Below the pieces are notes generated by a model. That model did not search any database and had not been told where the DNA came from. It saw nothing but the letters and a program-made list of their open reading frames with translations. Source: Niastella vici (GTDB lineage Bacteria > Bacteroidota > Bacteroidia > Chitinophagales > Chitinophagaceae). Taken from it: DNA of 64,000 bases. The translations under genes were made by a program, and so were the position numbers. Every line of letters begins with the position of its first letter. Positions within the stretch are counted from its first letter, which is position 1. The DNA lies in NCBI RefSeq assembly GCF_002077945.1, contig NZ_LVYD01000001.1:434001-498000 (forward strand), read 5' to 3'. This document shows, one piece after another, positions 26,471 to 34,852 of this stretch.

Positions 26471-28507
26471 CTAATAATTTATCAACCTCTCCACCGTTTC
26501 CCCCAACCTCGCCTTCGCCAGGAAATTATTTTCCAGCTCCAGATTGAAGGGAACTGGCGTATCGAGCGAGGCACAGCGCAATACCGGCGCATCGAGCGAT
26601 TGAAAACAATGCTCGCCGATCCAGGCGGCAACCTCCCCGCCAATTCCACCGGTGAGCGTATCCTCGTGTAATACGAGTACCCGCCCGGTTCTGCCAACGG
26701 CTTCCCTGATGGCCTCGTAATCGAGCGGCAATAGGGTGCGCAGGTCAAGAATATCTATTGAGATCTCGGGATGTTCCGACGCATACTCTTCTGCCCAAAT
26801 TACCCCCAACCCATAGGTTATAATGGTCATGTCCTCACCCGAACGCACATGCCGTGCTTTGCCGATCTCGGTTTCATAATACGCATCGGGCACATCGCCG
26901 CTAACGCTTCGGTACAACATCTTGTGCTCGAAGAACAGGACCGGATTGGGATCATTGATGGCCGCTATCAACAGCCCCTTGGCATCGGCAGGCGTTGATG
27001 GATAAACGACTTTCAACCCCGGCACATGCACAAACCAGGCTTCATTGCTTTGCGAATGGAATGGCCCTGCCCCTACCCCCGCCCCACACGGCATGCGAAT
27101 GACCACATTGGCCGGTTGCCCCCAACGGTAATGCATCTTTGCCAGGTTGTTCACGATCTGGGTAAAACCCATGGTCACAAAATCGGCAAACTGCATTTCA
27201 ATCATGCTTCTGTACCCCTTGATGCTTAACCCCAGCGAGGCGCCAATAATAGCGCTTTCGCACAGCGGCGTGTTGCGCACCCGCTCTTTTCCAAACTCAT
27301 CTACAAAACCTTCGGTGATCTTAAATACGCCGCCATATTCTGCAATATCCTGTCCCATTAAAATGAGGTCGGCATGCCGGTGCATGCTTTGTTTCAACCC
27401 GTCTTTTATGGCATCAATAAAGCGATGGTGCGAAACAGTATCTGCCGGGTGCTGTATATAAATTGTATTTGGTGCGGGTTCTGCACCATACGCGTTTGAA
27501 CTTTGCACTCCGGCACCTTCATTCTTCTTCACCGCGTATACCTCCTGCAGCTCTTTATGACTATCCACCACCATTGGCTTTGCATTAAACCCAATGGAGC
27601 ACTCTACGTCAATGTATTCTTTCAGGTCCTGGTGAATGGCATCCATCACCTCCCTGGTAAGAACATGTTTCGATAGCAGGAACTCTTCAAATTTTTTGAT
27701 GGGGTCTTTCATTTCCCACACTTCAAACAAATAAGGCGGCACATACTTGGTACCGCTGGCCTCTTCATGGCCGCGCATGCGGAAAGTGGCGCATTCAATG
27801 AGGTAGGGCCGCTGGAATTCGGCACAATATTGCTTTACGCCCTTGATGGTATCATAAACACCGAGAATATTATTGCCATCTATTTTCACCCCGTCAATGC
27901 CGTAGCCGCGGGCCTTTTCAACCAGCGCTTCGCAACGGTACTGCTCATGCACAGGCGTGCTGAGCGCATAGCCATTGTTCTCAATTACAAATATCACCGG
28001 CAGGTCCCACACAGCAGCCACATTCACGGCTTCGTGAAAATCGCCTTCACTGGTGCCGCCCTCGCCGGTGAACACCACCACTACTTTATTTTCTTTTTTG
28101 AGTTTATGCGCCAGGGCTATACCATCTGCAATGCCTAGCTGCGGCCCCAGATGCGAGATCATGCCACAAATATGATGCTGCGCATGGCCAAAATGAAAGC
28201 TGCGCTCGCGCCCTTTGCTGTATCCGCTCTGGTTGCCCTGCCATTGCATCAGTAATTTGTGCAGCGGCATATGACGGGTGGTAAAAACGCCCAGATTGCG
28301 GTGCAGGGGTAAGATCCACTCATCTTCGTCCAGCGCCAGGGTAACACCCACTGAAATGGCTTCCTGGCCAATTCCGCTAAACCATTTTGATATCTTTCCC
28401 TGCCGTAACAACACCAGCATTTTTTCTTCGATCATCCGGGGCAATAACAGGCTCTTGTAAAAATGAACCAGTTGGTCGTGGGTCAAATCTTTACTGTCGA
28501 AGTGCAT
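26471..28507 (-). CDS. Fused alpha-beta E1 component of a 2-oxo acid dehydrogenase (branched-chain type)
   Basis: A 678-residue thiamine-diphosphate enzyme that decarboxylates a 2-oxo acid and reductively acylates the lipoyl group of an E2 partner. Residues 1 to about 330 are the E1 alpha part, with the ThDP motif GEGGTSEGDFHEAVNVAAV..IENN; residues about 350-678 are the E1 beta part (GGVFKITEGFVDEFG, PCGAGVGAGPFHSQSNEAWF, LRTLLPLD). Fusion of the two is common in Bacteroidota, where it is usually called 2-oxoisovalerate dehydrogenase. E2 and E3 genes are not in the window. An 8-bp inverted repeat lies just upstream of the start. Confidence 0.9.
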   Translation of the reverse strand: MHFDSKDLTHDQLVHFYKSLLLPRMIEEKMLVLLRQGKISKWFSGIGQEAISVGVTLALDEDEWILPLHRNLGVFTTRHMPLHKLLMQWQGNQSGYSKGRERSFHFGHAQHHICGMISHLGPQLGIADGIALAHKLKKENKVVVVFTGEGGTSEGDFHEAVNVAAVWDLPVIFVIENNGYALSTPVHEQYRCEALVEKARGYGIDGVKIDGNNILGVYDTIKGVKQYCAEFQRPYLIECATFRMRGHEEASGTKYVPPYLFEVWEMKDPIKKFEEFLLSKHVLTREVMDAIHQDLKEYIDVECSIGFNAKPMVVDSHKELQEVYAVKKNEGAGVQSSNAYGAEPAPNTIYIQHPADTVSHHRFIDAIKDGLKQSMHRHADLILMGQDIAEYGGVFKITEGFVDEFGKERVRNTPLCESAIIGASLGLSIKGYRSMIEMQFADFVTMGFTQIVNNLAKMHYRWGQPANVVIRMPCGAGVGAGPFHSQSNEAWFVHVPGLKVVYPSTPADAKGLLIAAINDPNPVLFFEHKMLYRSVSGDVPDAYYETEIGKARHVRSGEDMTIITYGLGVIWAEEYASEHPEISIDILDLRTLLPLDYEAIREAVGRTGRVLVLHEDTLTGGIGGEVAAWIGEHCFQSLDAPVLRCASLDTPVPFNLELENNFLAKARLGETVERLINY

Positions 28508-28512
28508 AAAAA

Positions 28513-28535
28513 ATGGTATAAAAAAAGTATACCAT
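28513..28535. promoter_or_regulatory. Inverted repeat directly upstream of the E1 gene
   Basis: ATGGTATA, 7 nt, TATACCAT, ending 6 bp before the start codon at 28507. On the minus strand its loop gives TATACTTTTTT, which is near the TAnnTTTG -7 box. It could be a repressor site over the promoter or a hairpin at the 5' end of the message. Confidence 0.4.
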
Positions 28536-28573
28536 GAAGTTAGGGTAAATAGAACTTCAACCGCGGCTGGCGG

Positions 28574-28921
28574 CTATTCTTTTTCCTCGGTTTTTTCTTT
28601 ATATAATATCGAAGTAACTACCGACAGCAGCAGGCTGAACAACAGCGCCCACCAGAAACCGTCGACCCAAAAATCCTTTATAAGACTATCGGCCAGCAAA
28701 ATGATCAGGGCATTGATCACAAATAAAAACAGCCCTAATGTAACCACGGTAATGGGGAGGGTGATAAAGATGAGAATGGGTTTTACAATGGCATTCAAAA
28801 TGGCCAGTACAATGGCTAAAACGATCGCCGAGGTGAACGTATTGAAATGTACCCCGCTTAAAATATACGATAACCCAAATGCAACAATGGAGGTGACAAT
28901 AATACGCATGATAAAATTCAT
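28574..28921 (-). CDS. Phage-holin-4 / YvlD-type small membrane protein
   Basis: A 115-residue protein with four transmembrane helices in the Phage_holin_4_2 (YvlD) pattern: LSGVHFNTFTSAIVLAIVLAILNAIVKPIL, LPITVVTLGLFLFVINAL, then FWVDGFWWALLFSLLLSVV. Despite the name, chromosomal members are not lytic holins; their role is unknown. No phage genes adjoin. The charged C-terminus is cytoplasmic (KEKTEEKE). Confidence 0.85.
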   Translation of the reverse strand: MNFIMRIIVTSIVAFGLSYILSGVHFNTFTSAIVLAIVLAILNAIVKPILIFITLPITVVTLGLFLFVINALIILLADSLIKDFWVDGFWWALLFSLLLSVVTSILYKEKTEEKE

Positions 28922-28960
28922 AACGATAGTGGTTTAGTTGTCAATGACGTTTAATTTAAC

Positions 28961-29017
28961 CGCGTTTCAACTTCGCTCAACACGTTGTGAACCCACCCTT
29001 CGACTTCGCTCAGGGTC
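28961..29017. repeat. Dispersed intergenic repeat, copy 1
   Basis: GCGTTTCAACTTCGCTCAAC followed by a second arm CCCTTCGACTTCGCTCAGGGT. A similar copy of nearly equal length lies at 39243-39299, and the second arm occurs inverted at 31748-31767. Function unknown. Confidence 0.65.
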
Positions 29018-29058
29018 CCATTGATTAATTAAATAAGTCGGTTGAAACCGGAAAAAGT

Positions 29059-29092
29059 AACAAGCCCGCCTCTGGGAACAGACGGGCTTGTT
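29059..29092 (-). terminator. Rho-independent terminator after the M16 peptidase pair
   Basis: AACAAGCCCG and CGGGCTTGTT form a perfect 10-bp stem with a 14-nt loop. On the minus strand it follows the stop at 29106 and is followed by a short T-rich run. Confidence 0.8.
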
Positions 29093-29105
29093 ATATATTC
29101 ATTTA

Positions 29106-30392
29106 CTAAATTACCACTAATTCATAAAACTCCTCTGGCGCCAGGTACTTGTTCGCCAGCTCATGCAGCTCTTTGGCGGTTATGGTTTTAATGATCTGCA
29201 CACCACGCTCAAAATAGTCATCATCCACATTGTTCAGGATCATATTTTTCCAGCGGCCGATCACCTGAAAGGGTCCATCCAGGTCGCCCAGAATGGTGCC
29301 GATCATCGAATTGCGTGTCATCATCAGTTCCTCGTCGTCAATCTCCTCATCGCGCAGCTGCTGCAATTCGATATATATTTCCTTCACCGTTTCAGCCGTT
29401 ACATCGCGGCCGGCTTCGGTGCTCACCATCCAGCCGCTTTCGCTTGTGAAATTCATCAGGTAACTATAAATACCGTACGTATAGCCTTTGTCTTCCCTGA
29501 TATTGCCCATAAGGCGCGAACCGAAAAAACCACCCAGCACATTGTTCAATACCAGCACTTTCTGAAAATCGGGGTGTTTGCGATTGGGGAAGGGCCGCGC
29601 AATACGAATGGCGCTTTGCACCCCGTCGGGATCATTCACTATATAATGCTTTTTCTCAGCCGCTGGCTGCAGAGGATGTTGAATGGTTTCTGCCACCAGC
29701 GAACGGGGCTTTAAGGGCAGTTTACCGAAATTCTTTTCAAGCGATTCAATAAGATCTTTCGGTAATTTGCCCGCCACAAAGATCACGCAACGGCCTTCTT
29801 TGTAATAATCGTTATAAAACGAAACCACATCTTCCCGCGTCACTGCCGCATAATCGCCCAGGTTCAGGTATTTTCCGTACGGGTGATTATCGCCAAACAG
29901 GTAGGCATCGATGAGCCGGCCGGCAACAAATTCGCTTTTCTGCAAATTCACCTTTAACCGCTGCTGTGCATTTTGTGCATAAATGTTCAGCTCTTCCTGC
30001 GGAAAAACAGAATCCTGCACCAGTTCTGCCACCACCGGCAACAACTCATTAATGTGTTTGCTTAAGGTGTGCAGCGTTATTTCAGACGTTTCGTTATAAC
30101 AGGCGCGGTTAAGGTAAGAGCCGTAAAACTCAAAATGCTCGTTTATGTCAAAAGCGCTGCGTTTGCTGGTGCCGTTCTTCAGCAGGAAATTGGTAGCGGC
30201 GGCAACGGCCTTTTTATTCTCGAACCAGTTACCGGCAGCAAATACCCAGTTTACCATTAAGGTATCTTCGGTGCCCATATCAACCGCAAACACTTCAATG
30301 CCGTTGGTGAGTATATATTTTTTATAAGCCGGCAGTTTTATATCAAATGCAACCGGGTCTATAATTGGAGGCGCAATAGTTCTGTTAAGCAT
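29106..30392 (-). CDS. M16-family peptidase-like subunit lacking the zinc motif
   Basis: A 428-residue M16 (pitrilysin/processing-peptidase) homolog. The segment where active members have HxxEH reads AATNFLLKNGT, so the catalytic zinc site is missing. C-terminal M16 features remain (GGFFGSRLMGNIREDKGYTYGIYSYL). In bacterial M16B pairs such a subunit forms the clamshell with an active partner; here the active gene lies 31 nt upstream. No signal peptide is visible, so the pair is probably cytoplasmic. Confidence 0.88.
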   Translation of the reverse strand: MLNRTIAPPIIDPVAFDIKLPAYKKYILTNGIEVFAVDMGTEDTLMVNWVFAAGNWFENKKAVAAATNFLLKNGTSKRSAFDINEHFEFYGSYLNRACYNETSEITLHTLSKHINELLPVVAELVQDSVFPQEELNIYAQNAQQRLKVNLQKSEFVAGRLIDAYLFGDNHPYGKYLNLGDYAAVTREDVVSFYNDYYKEGRCVIFVAGKLPKDLIESLEKNFGKLPLKPRSLVAETIQHPLQPAAEKKHYIVNDPDGVQSAIRIARPFPNRKHPDFQKVLVLNNVLGGFFGSRLMGNIREDKGYTYGIYSYLMNFTSESGWMVSTEAGRDVTAETVKEIYIELQQLRDEEIDDEELMMTRNSMIGTILGDLDGPFQVIGRWKNMILNNVDDDYFERGVQIIKTITAKELHELANKYLAPEEFYELVVI

Positions 30393-30423
30393 ATCTTCTT
30401 TTTAATCGTCTTTTTTTCTTCAA

Positions 30424-31662
30424 TTAATTCTCACTATAATATCTGAGTGTAGAGCAATTATTCGGGTTGAATATTTTCTGGCTGTACCTCAAAATATCGT
30501 CGCCGGTTACGGAGAAATACTTGTCGCGGTCAGCATTGAACAGCGCCGCATCGCCCAGCAGTTCATAAAATGCCAGGTTATTGGCGCGCGTAAGTACGCT
30601 CATATCTTCAAAAGCAAGCGTGGCTTCGGTCTTGTTCTTTATTTTGGTAAGCTCTTTTTCGCTGATGCCATCCTGTTTCAGCTTTTCAATTTCTTCATTG
30701 ATGGCTTTTTCGGCGTCTTCCATTTTTACACCTTTTACCAGCTTGCCTTCTACTGCCAGCAGGCCTTTTTCGACCGTTCCAAAATGATAGCATTCTATCT
30801 GGCTGAACAATTTCTTTTCTTTTACCAGTTTTTGATAAAGTCGGGAAGAACCGCCGCCGCCCAGCACTTCGGTAATGAGGTCGGCCACATAATATCCATG
30901 ATCGAGGCGGTTATCCATATGCCATACTTTGTAAATGGCATCGAGCGGCACGTTGGCCTTTACCTCCATTTCGCGGGCTTCTGCCTGTGCCGGCTCATCG
31001 GGGATCTGGCGTTCATATTTTGCACCTGCAGGTATATCGCCAAACCATTTTTCGGCCAACTGGCGAACCTGTTCTGTTTTTACTTTTCCGCCCACAACCA
31101 GAATGGCGTTCATGGGGCGGTAGTGTTTGGCAAAAAAGTTCTTTACATCCTGCAAACTGGCATTTTCAATATGCGATAGCTCTTTACCAATGGTCATCCA
31201 ACGGTAGGGATGCTGTTTATAGGCCATTTCGCGCAACTTAAACCATACATCACCGTAGGGTTTGTTGATGTAGTGCTCCTTAAATTCTTCAATTACCACC
31301 TTGCGCTGCACTTCCAGGCTTTTTTCGCTGAAGGCCAGCGACAGCATGCGGTCACTTTCGAGCCAGAAGGCCGTTTCCAGGTTTTCGGCTGGCAATGAAA
31401 TATAATAGTTTGTTACATCATTGCTGGTATAGGCATTGTTTTCGCCACCAGCCATCTGAAGCGGTGTTTCAAAATCTTCAATATTGCGCGAACCGCCAAA
31501 CATCAGGTGCTCGAAGAGGTGAGCAAACCCGGTTTTATTGGGATCTTCATCTTTGGCGCCCACATCGTACATCACATTTAATACTGCCATGGGCGTTGAA
31601 TGATCTTCATGTACTATAACCCGTAATCCATTCGATAGCGTGAATTTTTCAAATTGTATCAT
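30424..31662 (-). CDS. Zinc-dependent M16-family peptidase, active subunit
   Basis: A 412-residue M16 peptidase. The inverted zinc motif H48-L-F-E51-H52 is intact (GFAHLFEHLMFGGS), with the distal Glu likely in the ENLETAFWLESDRM region. It hydrolyses peptides within a closed chamber formed with a non-catalytic partner, encoded 31 nt downstream. No signal peptide is seen. Its own promoter is not evident in the 169 bp to the next gene. Confidence 0.92.
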   Translation of the reverse strand: MIQFEKFTLSNGLRVIVHEDHSTPMAVLNVMYDVGAKDEDPNKTGFAHLFEHLMFGGSRNIEDFETPLQMAGGENNAYTSNDVTNYYISLPAENLETAFWLESDRMLSLAFSEKSLEVQRKVVIEEFKEHYINKPYGDVWFKLREMAYKQHPYRWMTIGKELSHIENASLQDVKNFFAKHYRPMNAILVVGGKVKTEQVRQLAEKWFGDIPAGAKYERQIPDEPAQAEAREMEVKANVPLDAIYKVWHMDNRLDHGYYVADLITEVLGGGGSSRLYQKLVKEKKLFSQIECYHFGTVEKGLLAVEGKLVKGVKMEDAEKAINEEIEKLKQDGISEKELTKIKNKTEATLAFEDMSVLTRANNLAFYELLGDAALFNADRDKYFSVTGDDILRYSQKIFNPNNCSTLRYYSEN

Positions 31663-31747
31663 ATTGCCGTAATTACTTTTAAATGAGCCGCAATTTTTTG
31701 CTGCATGCGGCCAGTGACCTGTCAGGTTCCGATCCTGAGCGGGCTTG

Positions 31748-31767
31748 CCCTGAGCGAAGCCGAAGGA
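31748..31767. repeat. Dispersed intergenic repeat fragment, inverted
   Basis: CCCTGAGCGAAGCCGAAGGA is the complement of the CCTTCGrCTTCGCTCAGGG arm found at 28961-29017. It lies in the gap between the M16 gene and the aspartyl protease gene. Confidence 0.55.
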
Positions 31768-31831
31768 CCGAAGGACTACAAATTAACGACAAGTTGAGGT
31801 ATTTGGTTGAAAAGGGTTTATAAAAGACCCT

Positions 31832-33031
31832 TTAACGTCCGGTGAGAATGTTTTTTACTTTCATGGTAAGTACAATTGGACCTTCTTTACGCAATACCAG
31901 TATTTTCAGCCTTTCACCCGGGGTTTGCATCAGGTTTTTATAGGTTTGAATGTTATTACTGAAATTGTTCGCCACCGCCATGATCACATCGCCCGCCTTG
32001 AAACCGGCCTGTTCGGCAGGCGATTCGGGCATTATATCTACCACCTGTATTTCCCCATCTACCACATACATGCCCAGGCCGGTATACGAATAGTCAAATT
32101 GTTCTTTATAATGCGAATTGGGTATCATGTAAATGTCCCTTCGCTCGTAATTGATGATGAGGTTGAAGCGGCGAAACAGGTCGTTCCCGATCAGTCCGGC
32201 CAGGGCCGGGTATTGGGTAACATTATATTCATCGTCAAAAATATAGGTAGGCACGTTCCTGAACCGGAAAGGCCCCACCTGCAATTGCTTTACAACTCCC
32301 TGTTTCATAGGCGCTTTTCCGCCCAGCCCCTCCGCCTGGGTAGCATACCATTTGCGTTTGGGCTTTATGAAATTGCTATCGCTTACGAAATCGGCCGATA
32401 ACAGCAGGCACATGCCGGCGCCGGTATCGAAATAAAAGCGGGACGACAGGGGCCGGTTATCGCGGATGTTGGCCGTTAAAATGGGAATAGTTTGTATCTG
32501 GGGTTTCAACAGATAGCCGCCTCGGGGGTATTTTATAGTGCCTTTTGTATATACTGAGATCTTCAGGCTGTCGTAGTCGATCCCCACAATATAGCGCGAT
32601 AAAAAGCTTAACCCGATGATGCCATCGATCTTTTCGCCATAAGCGCTGGTCAAAACATCATAATCATTAATATGAAAATCCAGGTTCTCAACCGACAGAT
32701 CGGGCAGGTGCAGGGTTTGTTTGTAGGCAAAGTACACCCGCCGCACCCCGGCTATGCCCCTGATGGTGCGGTCGCTTAACTGAGGTTGCAGTTTTAAATA
32801 GTCGGCCGTACTGGAGTCGAGCGAAATACCGCCGCTGCCGGTATCGAGAACGAAATTGAGGGTGTCGGGAAAATTGCTGAGGCGTGCTTTTACGGTAATA
32901 ATGCCACCGGTAAGGAGTTTGAAGGGGAAACGGGCAATAAGCTTTGCCGGCGGAGGAATAAATTCTTCCTGCGCCTGTACAAAGGATACAGAAAACAACA
33001 ACAGCAGCATGGGTATGGTTAGCAATCGCAT
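31832..33031 (-). CDS. Exported double aspartyl protease with C-terminal PDZ domain
   Basis: A 399-residue protein with a signal peptide (MRLLTIPMLLLLFSVSFVQAQ). Two retropepsin-like lobes are visible: the first with VLDTGSGG and GIIGLSFL, the second with YFDTGAGM and GLIGNDLF. The two DTG triads in one chain would give an intramolecular dimer. A PDZ domain ends the protein (GLGMYVVDGEIQVVDIMPESPAEQAGFKAGD). A periplasmic protease or peptide-binding role is likely. An upstream ATG at 33274 is in frame but would place 81 unrelated residues before the signal peptide. Confidence 0.85.
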   Translation of the reverse strand: MRLLTIPMLLLLFSVSFVQAQEEFIPPPAKLIARFPFKLLTGGIITVKARLSNFPDTLNFVLDTGSGGISLDSSTADYLKLQPQLSDRTIRGIAGVRRVYFAYKQTLHLPDLSVENLDFHINDYDVLTSAYGEKIDGIIGLSFLSRYIVGIDYDSLKISVYTKGTIKYPRGGYLLKPQIQTIPILTANIRDNRPLSSRFYFDTGAGMCLLLSADFVSDSNFIKPKRKWYATQAEGLGGKAPMKQGVVKQLQVGPFRFRNVPTYIFDDEYNVTQYPALAGLIGNDLFRRFNLIINYERRDIYMIPNSHYKEQFDYSYTGLGMYVVDGEIQVVDIMPESPAEQAGFKAGDVIMAVANNFSNNIQTYKNLMQTPGERLKILVLRKEGPIVLTMKVKNILTGR

Positions 33032-33336
33032 GGGAGCAGGTTTAATAAAAATAGCTCTATCCCCGGTCCGGTTTGCCAGCTGGCCAAAAAATCGACTCCC
33101 GTAAAAGGCTGAATTTTTATATCCGGATCTTCGGGTTTCCTGGCTATACTGGTTTTCGGACTGCATTACGATCAATTTGAATGCAGTAAGTAAGATAAAA
33201 TTTTTATCTGAAATTGGTAAACCATTGGTATAAAAACACATAAACTGCCTGTAATACTTCCCCAACTGCAGCAATCTGATTACGAAATGCGCATACTAAA
33301 ACCATTTATACGGTATGTTCTGAACCGTTCGTTTAG

Positions 33337-33344
33337 TACTTTTG
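33337..33344 (+). promoter_or_regulatory. Probable -7 box of the mqnC promoter
   Basis: TACTTTTG fits TAnnTTTG and ends 18 nt before the ATG at 33363. No clear TTG -33 element is seen at the expected spacing. Confidence 0.45.
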
Positions 33345-33362
33345 TTGCTACAATAAATTTTT

Positions 33363-34487
33363 ATGCATCTGGACGAGCTCTACGCGAAAGCCCTGAATTT
33401 TGACATGCTGACCATTGAGGAAGGAATGCTCCTTTTTGAACAGGCCCCATTAACCGAACTGATGTTTGTAGCCAATGAGTTGCGTAAAAAGCAGGTTCCC
33501 CATGGAAAGGTCACCTGGCAAATTGACCGCAACGTTAATACTACCAACGTTTGCATCGCCAACTGTAAATTCTGCAATTTCTTTCGCATACCCGGCCATA
33601 AGGATGCCTATATTACAGATATCGCTACCTATAAAAAGAAAATTGATGAAACCATCCGCTGGGGTGGCGATCAGTTATTGTTGCAGGGTGGCCACCACCC
33701 CGAGCTGGGTTTACAGTTCTATGTCGACCTGTTTAAACAATTAAAACAACTGTTCCCCACCATTAAGCTGCATACCCTGGGGCCCCCGGAAGTGGCACAT
33801 ATCACAAAACTCGAAAAATCGACCCACCGCGAGGTGCTTACCGCGCTGAAAGAAGCCGGTATGGACAGCCTGCCCGGCGCCGGCGCAGAGATCCTGGTCG
33901 ACAGGGTGCGCCGCCTTATTTCCAAAGGAAAATGCGGTTCACAGGAGTGGCTCGATATCATGCACGAAGCGCATAAACTGAACATAACCACCTCGGGCAC
34001 CATGATGTTCGGGCATGTGGAAACGCTGCGCGAAAGGTTCGAGCACCTGGTGAAGATCAGGGAAGTACAGTCAAGAAAACCGGCCGAAGCCAAGGGTTTC
34101 CTCGCCTTCATTCCCTGGACGTTCCAGGATGTGGATACCTTGCTTACCAGGATCCGCGGCGTGCATAACCTCACCACGCCCGATGAATATATTCGCATGA
34201 TCGCCATCAGCCGCATCATGCTGCCCAATGTGAAGAACATACAGGCATCGTGGCTCACGGTGGGCAAACAAACCGCCCAGATTTGCCTGCATTCGGGCGC
34301 CAATGATTTTGGCAGCATCATGCTCGAGGAAAACGTGGTAAGCGCCGCCGGCGCCCCTCACCGGTTTACTTACAAAAGCATTCAACAGGCAATAAAAGAG
34401 GCTGGGTTTGAACCGCAATTACGCAACCAACAATACGAATGGCGTCAGATGCCGGCGGCAATTGAAGAACAAGTGATTGATTATTAG
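33363..34487 (+). CDS. mqnC: Cyclic dehypoxanthinyl futalosine synthase (radical SAM)
   Basis: A 374-residue radical SAM enzyme. The cluster motif CIANCKFC (CxxxCxxC) follows WQIDRNVNTTNV; other MqnC hallmarks are LLQGGHHPELGLQFY, SLPGAGAEILVDRVR and the C-terminal ENVVSAAGAPHR. It cyclises dehypoxanthine futalosine in the futalosine route to menaquinone. Other mqn genes are absent here. The product quinone is the substrate of the ACIII encoded at the left end. The 365 bp downstream (34488-34852) hold only imperfect inverted repeats. Confidence 0.94.
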   Translation: MHLDELYAKALNFDMLTIEEGMLLFEQAPLTELMFVANELRKKQVPHGKVTWQIDRNVNTTNVCIANCKFCNFFRIPGHKDAYITDIATYKKKIDETIRWGGDQLLLQGGHHPELGLQFYVDLFKQLKQLFPTIKLHTLGPPEVAHITKLEKSTHREVLTALKEAGMDSLPGAGAEILVDRVRRLISKGKCGSQEWLDIMHEAHKLNITTSGTMMFGHVETLRERFEHLVKIREVQSRKPAEAKGFLAFIPWTFQDVDTLLTRIRGVHNLTTPDEYIRMIAISRIMLPNVKNIQASWLTVGKQTAQICLHSGANDFGSIMLEENVVSAAGAPHRFTYKSIQQAIKEAGFEPQLRNQQYEWRQMPAAIEEQVIDY

Positions 34488-34817
34488 GCGAATGGTGAGT
34501 GGTCAATGGTGAATAGATCCCCCGAATTGGGCGTTCATTCACTATTGCCAGCTGCGCCAGGGTCATTATGCTTTAGCACGGCAGCAGGCCCAATGTATCA
34601 AAGCTCAACTGCCTTGCGCAAGTCAGCTATAGCAGGCAGTCTATTGACCATTCACCATTGACCGTTGCCCCCAATCCTGCACCCACCTTATTCCCTTACC
34701 GGTGCCCTGCCATTTCTGTTTAGCAATTGTATGACGATCGTCAATTAATTAATGATTACCCTTATTTATGGTAAAAAACAGGAGTTGATATTCAATACAA
34801 TCCTTATTTATCAGTTA

Positions 34818-34825
34818 TATATTTG
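34818..34825 (+). promoter_or_regulatory. Probable -7 box of the hybrid kinase promoter
   Basis: TATATTTG fits TAnnTTTG and ends 27 nt before the ATG at 34853. A TTG at 34785 is too far upstream (30 nt) to be a normal -33 partner. Confidence 0.4.
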
Positions 34826-34852
34826 GGTAGGTATAGTATCCTTTAAAAATCA

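Noticed and set aside
28574-28921. Possible prophage marker from the holin-like name
   Set aside because: YvlD-type proteins are common chromosomal membrane proteins and no phage gene is nearby.
34491-34667. Imperfect inverted repeats (GGTCAATGGTGAATAG type) after mqnC
   Set aside because: Degenerate arms over 100 bp apart, no target-site duplication or transposase; not enough to call a mobile element.
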